Source: Chloroflexota bacterium (GTDB taxonomy: Bacteria; Chloroflexota; Limnocylindria; P2-11E). Taken from it: a stretch of 49,704 bases of DNA. The notes beneath the pieces were generated by a model, which had not been told where the DNA came from, ran no database searches, and was given only the letters and a program-made list of their open reading frames with translations. Made by a program: the position numbers and the translations under genes. Below, piece by piece: positions 41,511 to 48,582 of this stretch (its first letter is position 1; every line of letters begins with the position of its first letter). The stretch is from contig VBJD01000084.1 of NCBI GenBank assembly GCA_005887995.1, positions 1 through 49,704 on the forward strand, in the 5' to 3' direction.

Positions 41511-42803
41511 CTAGCCGCTGCCGGGCTGCTCCGAGCCCGCCGTCACCGCTGCGACCGGATCGGGGAGGCCGCGGAACGAGCGCACCTCCGCGGTGCGCGC
41601 GTTCACCGCGACGAGCACGAGCGCGATGGCGGCCGCGCCCGAGGCGAGCGCGAAGTGCGGCCCGCCGGCTGCGACTGCGATCCCCGATTCGAACTGCGCC
41701 GCCTGCGTGAAGCCGCGTCCGGCGAGCAGCACCGTCGAGAGCGTGCGACCGCGGTAGGCCTCGTCCGTCTGGAGTTGGAACATCGTGTTGCGCATCGCCG
41801 TCCAGTACGCATCGGTGATCGACGCCGCCACGATGACGGCCGCGGCGATCTCGAAGCTGCTCGTCGCGGCGAGGAGCGCGAGGGCGACGCAGTACGCGCC
41901 GCCCGCCACGATCATCGCGCGGCCCTTGTGCTCGACGTCGCCGGTCACGACGAGTCCGGCGGTCCCGACCAGCGCGCCGAACGCCTGCGCGCTGAGGAGC
42001 AGGCCGAGACCTTCAGGGCCCGCACGCAGCACGTCGTGCGCGAGGATCGTGATGATCGCGGTGTTCAGGCCGAAGAGGCTGTGCATCGACTCGAGGATGA
42101 GCACCGACCGGAGCAGGGGACGGCGGAACGTGTACCGCAAGCCGTCGAGAATGTCGGTCGTCAGTCGCGAGGTCGCGCGCGTCGCGGCGCGCGGCACCTT
42201 CATGAGCGCGAGCGCTACGAGGATCGCCGCGTAGCTCGCGACGTTCACGAAGTACGAGACCGCCGGGCCGAAGGCGGCGATGACGACGCCCGCGATCGCA
42301 GGGCCGACGAGGCGTCCGAGCCGGAACACCGCGCCGTTGAGCACGACCGCGCTCTGCATCTCCGCGCGCGGCACGAGCCCGGGGAACAGCGCGCGTCGTG
42401 CCGGTGCGTCAAAAGACCCGAGCGCGCCGTTCACCCCGCTGAAAACGTAGATGTGCCAGGGCAGCACCCATCCGCCGAGCACGAGCGTGCCGAGCACGAG
42501 CGACGACAGCGCGAAGCCGCTCTGCGTGACGAAGAGCAGCCGCCGGCGGTCGGTGCGGTCTGCGATGGCTCCGCCGAAGAGACCGAAGATGATGATCGAC
42601 GCGGCGCGGATGGCGCCCGCAAGGCCGAGGAGGATCGGATCGGCGGTGATCTGATACAGGAGCCACGACGTCGTCGTGGTCTCCATCCAGTCGCCGATCT
42701 GCGAGACGGTGAGCCCGCTGAAGTAGAGCGCGAAGTCGCGGTGACGGAGCGGGCGGAGCCCGGGGAAGAGCTGACTCAGGATTAGGATTCTCGCGGTGTT
42801 CAC
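41511..42803 (-). CDS. MFS transporter (MFS_3/exporter type)
   Basis: This 430-residue protein has 12 predicted helices, the first after GLRPLRHRDFALYFSGLTVSQIGDWMETT, a signature of EntS-like MFS_3 exporters, and the motif ADRTDRRRLL between TM2 and TM3. Its likely role is export of a metabolite, maybe a toxic intermediate. GTG 42803 begins the frame; the track start at 42860 lies inside the regulator gene. Its start codon region overlaps that of the divergent regulator. Confidence 0.85.
   Translation of the reverse strand: MNTARILILSQLFPGLRPLRHRDFALYFSGLTVSQIGDWMETTTTSWLLYQITADPILLGLAGAIRAASIIIFGLFGGAIADRTDRRRLLFVTQSGFALSSLVLGTLVLGGWVLPWHIYVFSGVNGALGSFDAPARRALFPGLVPRAEMQSAVVLNGAVFRLGRLVGPAIAGVVIAAFGPAVSYFVNVASYAAILVALALMKVPRAATRATSRLTTDILDGLRYTFRRPLLRSVLILESMHSLFGLNTAIITILAHDVLRAGPEGLGLLLSAQAFGALVGTAGLVVTGDVEHKGRAMIVAGGAYCVALALLAATSSFEIAAAVIVAASITDAYWTAMRNTMFQLQTDEAYRGRTLSTVLLAGRGFTQAAQFESGIAVAAGGPHFALASGAAAIALVLVAVNARTAEVRSFRGLPDPVAAVTAGSEQPGSG
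42783..42795 (+). promoter_or_regulatory. Leaderless-type promoter of GntR gene (TAGGAT + 7 nt)
   Basis: TAGGAT at 42783-42788 is followed by seven bases and GTG 42796, with no ribosome-binding site. It lies inside the opposite-strand MFS gene, so regulator transcription crosses the exporter start. Confidence 0.45.
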
Positions 42804-43560
42804 GCCGGTGCGGCAATCGCGAGCGAGTGGCGAGATCGTCTCGCAGATCGAGCGCGCCATCTTCGCCGGCGAGCTTTCGGCCGGTGACCGGCTTCAGTCG
42901 GAGCGAGAGCTCGCCGAGCAGTTCGGCGTCTCGCGCATCACGGTGCGAGACGCGCTGCGAGTGCTCGAGGCGCGCGGCCTCATCCGCGTGAAGGTCGGTG
43001 CCATGGGCGGCGCGTTCGTCGCGGACGCCAACACCGACCGCGTCGCCGAGTCGATCTCGACGATGATCCGGCTCAAGCGGATGACGCTCTCCGAGCTCGC
43101 CGAGGCGCGGACGGTCGTCGAGGCCGCGACCGCGTCACTTGCGGCACAGCGCGCCGATGCCGGTGCGGTGAGCCGCCTCCAGCAGAACGTGGAGCGTGCG
43201 CGGCCGCTTCTACGCGAGCCGATCACGCATGCCGACGCGAGCATGGACTTCCACGTCGAGCTCGCGCACGCGGCGCGAAACGAGGTCCTCGAGGCCACGG
43301 TCGAGGCGTACCGCGAGCTACTCGTGCCGTCGATCCGCGACCTGCGCGACGAGAAGTCGGGCCGCGCGACCCAGAAGGCGCACGAGGAGATCGTCGAGGC
43401 GGTACGCCGTCATGACCCCGAGGGCGCTCGCGAGATCATGCTCACGCACCTCAACGACTTCGAGAAGCGCCTGCGGCGCAGCCTCTCGACGCGCGCCGAT
43501 GGCGCGGCGGTCCGATCCCTGTCCAGCGCTCGTCTTATTCGGCAGCGGTCCGCCAAATGA
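42796..43560 (+). CDS. FadR-subfamily GntR transcriptional regulator
   Basis: The 254-residue protein has an N-terminal winged helix (VRQSRASGEIVSQIERAIFAGELSAGDRLQSERELAEQFGVSRITVRDALRVLEARGLI) of the GntR type and a C-terminal all-helical FCD domain with DASMDFHVELAHAARNE and a KAHEEIVEAVRRHD metal/ligand face. FadR-type regulators usually sense acids or CoA esters and repress neighbouring catabolic genes. It sits among ubiD, ubiX and transporters and is the natural candidate to read the palindromic sites at 36629, 40246 and 45364. Confidence 0.93.
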   Translation: MFTPVRQSRASGEIVSQIERAIFAGELSAGDRLQSERELAEQFGVSRITVRDALRVLEARGLIRVKVGAMGGAFVADANTDRVAESISTMIRLKRMTLSELAEARTVVEAATASLAAQRADAGAVSRLQQNVERARPLLREPITHADASMDFHVELAHAARNEVLEATVEAYRELLVPSIRDLRDEKSGRATQKAHEEIVEAVRRHDPEGAREIMLTHLNDFEKRLRRSLSTRADGAAVRSLSSARLIRQRSAK

Positions 43561-43573
43561 CCGCGAAGCGGAC

Positions 43574-44170
43574 GTGAGCCTGCCGCGACGGATCGTCGTC
43601 GCGATCTCGGGCGCGTCCGGTGCGATCTACGGGGTCCGCGCGGTCGAGACGATCCGCGAGGACCGGTCCGTCGAGCTCCACCTCATCATCTCCGCGGGCG
43701 CGAAGGCGACGATCGAGTACGAGACGGATCGCTCCGTAGCCGATGTCGCGAAGCTCGCCGACGTGGTGCACGAGGAGAAGGACCTCGCCGCGACGATCGC
43801 GAGCGGATCGTTCCAGACGCACGGGATGCTCGTCGCGCCATGCAGCATCCGCACGCTCTCAGCGATCGCCATCGCGCTCAACGACAACCTCATCGTCCGC
43901 GCGGCGGACGTGCACCTGAAGGAGCGTCGGAAGCTCGTGCTCATGGTCCGCGAGACGCCGCTCAACGCGACGCACCTGCGACTCATGCACGAGGCCACGC
44001 TCGCGGGCGCGGTGATCCTTCCACCAGTGCCTGGCTTCTATCAGCGGCCGAAGACGCTGATGGACCTCGTCGATCACAGCGTGGGCAAGGCGCTCGACCA
44101 GCTCGGCATCGAGCACTCGCTCTTCGAACGCTGGAGCGGCATCCGCCCATCGTCAACGCGCGCTGAGTGA
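43574..44170 (+). CDS. ubiX: Flavin prenyltransferase UbiX
   Basis: UbiX transfers a dimethylallyl group to FMNH2, making prenyl-FMN for UbiD. The 198-residue protein has VVAISGASGAIYGVRAV, HGMLVAPCSIRTLSAIA, KLVLMVRETPLNATHLRLM and PPVPGFYQRPKTLMDLVDH, all family blocks. The track start at 43196 lies in the GntR gene in another frame; GTG 43574 gives MSLPRRIVVAISGASG. It is 13 bp after the regulator stop and overlaps the MFS gene by four bases. Confidence 0.95.
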   Translation: MSLPRRIVVAISGASGAIYGVRAVETIREDRSVELHLIISAGAKATIEYETDRSVADVAKLADVVHEEKDLAATIASGSFQTHGMLVAPCSIRTLSAIAIALNDNLIVRAADVHLKERRKLVLMVRETPLNATHLRLMHEATLAGAVILPPVPGFYQRPKTLMDLVDHSVGKALDQLGIEHSLFERWSGIRPSSTRAE

Positions 44171-45417
44171 CGCGCGCCTTCCACGGCGAGCGCGGCTCGT
44201 TCGCGCTCATGCTCGCGATCGCGACGTCGCTCACGACGGCGAAGGGCACCGTCGAGATCGTCTATCCGCCGTACCTCGCCGGCTACGGGTACTCGCTCTC
44301 GCTGATCGGCTTCCTGACGTCCGTCATCGCGTTCCTCCAGCTCTTCTCGCGCGTACCCGCTGGCGTCGCGTATCGCGCTCATCGCGCCCAGCGTCAGTAC
44401 GCGATCGCGCTCGTCCTGTTCGCCGCGACCATCGGCGGCTTCGCCTTTGCGCAGGGCCACGGCGTGGCCATCGCGGCGCTCTCGGCGCTGCACGGGCTCG
44501 CGTTCGGGGCGCTCGGCACCCTTGGGCTCGCGCTCGCCATCGATCTCTCGGGAGGCCGGAGGGCAGGTCCGGCGATGGCGTGGTACACGGCCGCGATCTC
44601 GACGGGCTACGCCCTCGGTTCGCTCATCGGCGGCTCGCTCGCGGAGACGATCGGCATGGCGCAGACGCTGGCGATCATCGCGGTGCTCCCGCTGCTCGCC
44701 GCGGGCGCGGTCTTCGCGCTCCCGTCGCTCGCAGGCGCGCCGCAAGTCTTCGACCGCGGCACCGGAGTCCGCGGGCTTCTCGCCGCGGGCGCTCGTCTCG
44801 ACAGCCGCGTCTGGCTCGCGGTCGTCATCGTCCTCTACTTGAACGTGCAACGGGACGCGCTGGACACGTTCTTCCCGATCTTCGGACCGACGGTGGGGAT
44901 CTCTTTCGCGGTCGTTGGCGTGCTGCGCGCGATCAAGAGCGGCGCTGGGGTCTTCATGCGCCTCACCATCGCCGTCCTCCTCCACGCGGTCGACTACCGG
45001 CGCGTCACCCTCATCGCCGTCGTCGCGCTCGCGGCGGGGACGTTCGTCGTGCCCATGACCTCGTCCGTCGTCGTGCTTGGAGCGATCTTCATCGTGCTTG
45101 GGCTGTGCGGAGGCGTTCTGCGCGCCACGAGCGCCGCGAACATCGCCGAACTACGCAGCGAAGGCCGCGACGTCGGACTCGCCTCCGGTGTGTACAACAT
45201 GGGTCTCGACATCGGCGGCATCATCGGCCCGGCGCTCGGTGGCGCGATCGCGAGTGTCGTCGGCATCGGCTCGATGTTCCAGATCGTCGCGATCGGATCG
45301 TTCGCGGCATGGCTGGTCGTCGCGCTCTCGAGCGCGACGACGCGCGAGGCTGCCGGGCTCGCGAAACGTCATACCATTGGACCAGCAGCGACGACCGGAG
45401 GAGAGCACCGTGGGTGA
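44167..45417 (+). CDS. MFS transporter
   Basis: The 416-residue protein has 12 predicted helices and a C-terminal half with an AELRSEGRDVGLASGVYNMGLDIGGIIGPALGG block typical of MFS permeases. It overlaps the ubiX stop (GTGA) and runs 8 bp into the next gene. Its context in the aromatic cluster suggests uptake or efflux of an aromatic acid, but no substrate signature is visible. Confidence 0.85.
   Translation: MTRAFHGERGSFALMLAIATSLTTAKGTVEIVYPPYLAGYGYSLSLIGFLTSVIAFLQLFSRVPAGVAYRAHRAQRQYAIALVLFAATIGGFAFAQGHGVAIAALSALHGLAFGALGTLGLALAIDLSGGRRAGPAMAWYTAAISTGYALGSLIGGSLAETIGMAQTLAIIAVLPLLAAGAVFALPSLAGAPQVFDRGTGVRGLLAAGARLDSRVWLAVVIVLYLNVQRDALDTFFPIFGPTVGISFAVVGVLRAIKSGAGVFMRLTIAVLLHAVDYRRVTLIAVVALAAGTFVVPMTSSVVVLGAIFIVLGLCGGVLRATSAANIAELRSEGRDVGLASGVYNMGLDIGGIIGPALGGAIASVVGIGSMFQIVAIGSFAAWLVVALSSATTREAAGLAKRHTIGPAATTGGEHRG
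45364..45383. promoter_or_regulatory. Putative FadR-type operator before bicupin gene
   Basis: AAACGTCATACCATT (45364-45378) matches the 36629 palindrome at 12 of 15 positions and continues GGACC, so the 13-mer ATACCATTGGACC is identical to that at 40253. It lies inside the 3' end of the MFS gene, 27 bases before the bicupin start. Confidence 0.5.
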
Positions 45418-46447
45418 AGACCAGCGCACGTTCCTGCGCGGCTTCGGCTCGGAGACATATGGGCTCGGGAAATTCCGAGAGCAGCAGCGCGGACTCGATC
45501 GCGTGCGCAAGGCCGGCACGGTCACCGACGACGCGAGCGTGGGCCACTCCGGCGACTCGGACGAGGGAAAGTCGCGGACCTGGTGGATGGTCGGGCCGGG
45601 TGACGATGACTTCCTGAGCCAGACACTGCAGGTGCACTTCGTCGAGCTTCTCCCCGGTGGCGAGAACCACGGGCACGGGCATCAGAACGAGGCGCATTTC
45701 TACATCCTCGAAGGCGCGGGCTACGAGATCCACGACGGGAAGCGATACGAATGGAACAAGGACGACCTCGTCATCGTCCACACCGACAGCAAGCACAAGC
45801 ATCACAACCGCTCGCAGACCGAGCGCGCGCTCGCGCTCGTGCTGAAGGCGAAGACCACGTGGATGCTCCTCGGCATGTGGCAGCAGGGTCGCTCCGCACC
45901 GTTCAACGCCGACGGCAAGTACGGCCCGCGCGTGGAGTGGTCGAAGCTTTGGACTCCGGGGTGGGAGAACAAGAAGAAGGTCATCAGCCCCGCGGACACT
46001 CGCTGGGAGACCACCCGCGACGGCAAGGTCCGCGTGATCCTCTCACCCGACCGTACCGACGCCCGAACCCACAGCCTCGATCTCTACCAACAGGAGATCC
46101 CCGTCGGGAGCCGCACCGGGAAGCACTGGCACATGTCGGACGAGATCGTGTACGTCATCTCCGGCAGCGGCCAGAGCCTGCAGTGGGACGTCGAGCACGA
46201 GATCGACGACAAGTACTACGCGCGCATTCCGAACGAGCCGTCGAAGTGGAACTTCAGCGCGGGTGACGTCGTCTACGTCCCGACGAACACCGTGCACCAG
46301 ATCGTGAACACCGGCCGCCAGCCGCTCGTCGTCCTCGTCGCGCAGAACCGGCTCTTCAAGCTCATCGGGTACGACAACGTCCACTACTTCGAGGACGCGC
46401 CGGAGTTCTCGGGCAAGCGCGAGAAGCAGGCAGTCGCAGCGGACTGA
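45410..46447 (+). CDS. Bicupin dioxygenase-like protein (gentisate-dioxygenase-type layout)
   Basis: The 345-residue protein has two cupin barrels. The first keeps a metal set at GGENHGHGHQNEAHFYILEG (H87, H89, H91, E94), and the second keeps GKHWHMSDEIVYVISG (H239, H241, E245). Gentisate 1,2-dioxygenase and related aromatic ring-cleaving enzymes share this two-cupin layout, so ring cleavage is plausible but not proven. The start is GTG 45410, six bases after a GGAGGAG site; the track start at 45077 is in the MFS gene. It overlaps that gene by 8 bp. Confidence 0.78.
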   Translation: MGEDQRTFLRGFGSETYGLGKFREQQRGLDRVRKAGTVTDDASVGHSGDSDEGKSRTWWMVGPGDDDFLSQTLQVHFVELLPGGENHGHGHQNEAHFYILEGAGYEIHDGKRYEWNKDDLVIVHTDSKHKHHNRSQTERALALVLKAKTTWMLLGMWQQGRSAPFNADGKYGPRVEWSKLWTPGWENKKKVISPADTRWETTRDGKVRVILSPDRTDARTHSLDLYQQEIPVGSRTGKHWHMSDEIVYVISGSGQSLQWDVEHEIDDKYYARIPNEPSKWNFSAGDVVYVPTNTVHQIVNTGRQPLVVLVAQNRLFKLIGYDNVHYFEDAPEFSGKREKQAVAAD

Positions 46448-46497
46448 CCTCACACGCGCCCAGCGACCTTCGATCGTGCGAAAGCCTGCCTGTGCCC

Positions 46498-46525
46498 TTG
46501 CGGCGCGCCGCGGCGTGACTATGCT
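46498..46525 (+). promoter_or_regulatory. Sigma70-type promoter of secreted-protein gene
   Basis: TTGCGG (46498-46503) and TATGCT (46520-46525) are separated by 16 bp. A GGAGGGAGG ribosome-binding site then precedes ATG 46556 by about nine bases, so this message has a normal leader. The remaining 46448-46555 gap shows nothing else I can support. Confidence 0.6.
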
Positions 46526-46555
46526 TCCGCGCCATCTCGGAGGGAGGCTCACACG

Positions 46556-47056
46556 ATGCTGCGTATCGCTGTTGCGTTCGCCTTCGCGGTCGGGCTCACG
46601 TTCTCGTTCGGCGCGTCGGCCGCGCTCGCCACGGCGTGTCCGTCCACGACTCAGACATTCCCGGTCGCCATCGCGCTCCCGAACGGCACTACGACGATCG
46701 CCACGGTCGTCCTCGGTCCTGAGACGGGGTCGCTCGAAACGACCTGCAGCGGCGCGTTCACGGTCCGGCTTACGCGCTACGGCTTCAGTTACACGATCGG
46801 CGCTGGAACCTTCACCGCGACGCACAACAACGGCGTGCAGGCGACGTTCACCGGCGCGCTCTTCGGCGTCGTACCGTTCAGCGGAACGCTGAACTACGAC
46901 GCGACGACGATGGCCGGCGTGGCCGTGGTGACGTTCCCGACACTGCGGGTGACGGTGACGACGACGTTCGCGAACGCTGGTGGCTCGTTCGTCGTGACAG
47001 GTGTTCAGCTCACGCGGATCGCGGCGCCCGTCCTGGCTGGCGGAGGCGACGACTAG
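46556..47056 (+). CDS. Secreted beta-rich protein of unknown function
   Basis: The 166-residue protein has a signal peptide (MLRIAVAFAFAVGLTFSFGASAALA) followed by a Thr/Ala/Val-rich beta-strand region and two cysteines (TACPSTT, TTCSGAF) that could form a disulfide. A repeat-like TTTxA pattern runs to the C-terminus. I do not recognise a family. It has its own promoter and a strong ribosome-binding site, so it is probably expressed and exported. Confidence 0.7.
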   Translation: MLRIAVAFAFAVGLTFSFGASAALATACPSTTQTFPVAIALPNGTTTIATVVLGPETGSLETTCSGAFTVRLTRYGFSYTIGAGTFTATHNNGVQATFTGALFGVVPFSGTLNYDATTMAGVAVVTFPTLRVTVTTTFANAGGSFVVTGVQLTRIAAPVLAGGGDD

Positions 47057-47475
47057 TCCCGCAGCCTCCGCGCGATCATTTCGAGATCCGCGGTGTCGAT
47101 GGGTCGGACGTCCCACGCATGACGGATCGCGTCGCCGCTCCGCCGAGGCAGGACGTGCACGTGGAAATGGAAAACGGTCTGAAAGCCCGCTGGCTCGTTG
47201 GCTTGATAGAGGGTGACGCCTTCGCAACCGAGGCGGGCACGCTGGCGCTCCGCGACCGCCTTGACAGTGATGATCACGTGACGCAGATCGTCCGGCGCGA
47301 TATCAAAGATGTTCCTGCTGTGCCGCTTCGGTATGACGAGCGTGTGACCTTCGACCGCTGACGGACGCGCGATGAACGCCAGCGTGTACTCATCCTCAGC
47401 GACTTTCGCGCTCGGCAAGGCACCACAGACGATCTGGCAGAAGATGCACTCAGGCGTGGCGTCGTGCGCGCTCAA
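47053..47475 (-). CDS. HIT-family hydrolase
   Basis: The 140-residue protein is a histidine-triad nucleotide-binding protein: CIFCQIVCGALP, AVEGHTLVIPKRHSRNIFDI and the catalytic HFHVHVLPRR. HIT enzymes hydrolyse AMP- or NMP-conjugates. TTG 47475 overlaps the upstream bicupin stop by four bases, so the genes are coupled. It converges with the secreted-protein gene, overlapping by four bases. Confidence 0.9.
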   Translation of the reverse strand: MSAHDATPECIFCQIVCGALPSAKVAEDEYTLAFIARPSAVEGHTLVIPKRHSRNIFDIAPDDLRHVIITVKAVAERQRARLGCEGVTLYQANEPAGFQTVFHFHVHVLPRRSGDAIRHAWDVRPIDTADLEMIARRLRD

Positions 47476-48494
47476 GCGCGCGCGGTCGTGGCGACGACCT
47501 CAGCCATACCTGAGCGCACACCGCGGCGCCGCAACTCATTCTCAAAGATCTGTCGGATCCGTGGATCTTCGTCTTCGTAGTCGATCTGACGTCCGCCTGC
47601 TTTGACGGACTTGTCCATGCCCTCGAACGTCTTGCGCTTGTCCGCGATCGTCGGGTAGCGCATTCCGCCGAACGCGATCGCGAGGTAGCGCGCAGGCTCG
47701 CCGCCGGTGTTGAAGTGCTGGTGGAAGAGCATGTCCGTCGGAGTGAAGACGCTGCCGAACTTCCAGTCGAACCGCTTGAAGTCGGGATCGCCTTCATGCC
47801 AGTAGAGGCTGTACCCGTGGCCTGAGACCGTGAAGACGTGGAAGTCCGCGCCGTGGCGGTGGGCCTTCTTGTACGTGCCGACCGGCATCTCGCTGATGTG
47901 CGCGTGCATCGTCCCGTCGGCGAGCGCGAAGACGATGTTGCTCGAGCCGCCGCCACGCTCGTCCCACCGCTTGAGCTCGAGGGTACGCAGGTCGGGCACA
48001 AAGTTCGTCTCCCAGATGTGGCGGCCCGGCGCCCGCGGGATAAGCCTGCCGTCGCCCTCGTTGTAGCGCGCATCGCCGAATCGCTCAGGGAACGTCGCGT
48101 CGTTCTCGAAGATGAACGACTCACTGCGGAAGACGTTGAACACCAGGGGCAGGTCGGTGACCGCCGCGAAGCGTGCCGGCTTCTGACCGCTGCCGTTGAA
48201 GTGCTGGTAACGCGCGTTGAGCGGCAGCGCGAAGAGGCTGCCCTCGCGCCACTCGAAGGAACGCTTTCCCTCGGGTGCATCCAGCGTCGTGCTCCCGCGG
48301 CCGCTCAGCACGTACACGACCGCTTCGTACAGATGCCGCTGCGGAGAAGTCCGCGAGCCGGGCGGGATCTCGCAGACGTACATGTCGGCGAAGTCACCGC
48401 GACCGCGGCAGAGCGCATAGGCGCCGAGCGCGTCCATGCGCGGCCAGCGCGCGACCTCGACGGAGAGTAGGTCGAAGCCGAAGTCTTCGCGCAC
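47472..48494 (-). CDS. Bicupin-type protein
   Basis: This 340-residue protein has two cupin-like regions: TSPQRHLYEAVVYVLSGRGSTTL with its GSLFALPLNARYQHFN partner, and YKKAHRHGADFHVFTVSGHGYSLYWHEG with LFHQHFNTGG. The second keeps HxH and Glu/Asp-type metal candidates. GTG 48494 is the first usable start, but the frame is open upstream and encodes FLADPYADFIRAEGVP, which resembles the real N-terminus in related cupins; no ATG, GTG or TTG exists there. Function unknown; a ring-cleavage or lyase role is possible from context. Confidence 0.72.
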   Translation of the reverse strand: MREDFGFDLLSVEVARWPRMDALGAYALCRGRGDFADMYVCEIPPGSRTSPQRHLYEAVVYVLSGRGSTTLDAPEGKRSFEWREGSLFALPLNARYQHFNGSGQKPARFAAVTDLPLVFNVFRSESFIFENDATFPERFGDARYNEGDGRLIPRAPGRHIWETNFVPDLRTLELKRWDERGGGSSNIVFALADGTMHAHISEMPVGTYKKAHRHGADFHVFTVSGHGYSLYWHEGDPDFKRFDWKFGSVFTPTDMLFHQHFNTGGEPARYLAIAFGGMRYPTIADKRKTFEGMDKSVKAGGRQIDYEDEDPRIRQIFENELRRRGVRSGMAEVVATTARA

Positions 48495-48541
48495 CGGGAC
48501 TCCCTCGGCACGAATGAAGTCGGCGTATGGATCCGCGAGGA

Positions 48542-48569
48542 ACGGAGGAGGGCTCGTGCCCTCCTCCGT
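48542..48569 (-). terminator. Strong 12-bp hairpin after the lipoprotein gene
   Basis: ACGGAGGAGGGC and GCCCTCCTCCGT form a perfect 12-bp stem around a 4-base loop. It lies 14 bp downstream (minus strand) of the stop at 48583 and upstream of the bicupin gene. There is no T-tract, but the stem strength and position fit a transcription terminator. Confidence 0.65.
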
Positions 48570-48582
48570 GCGACGAGACGTG

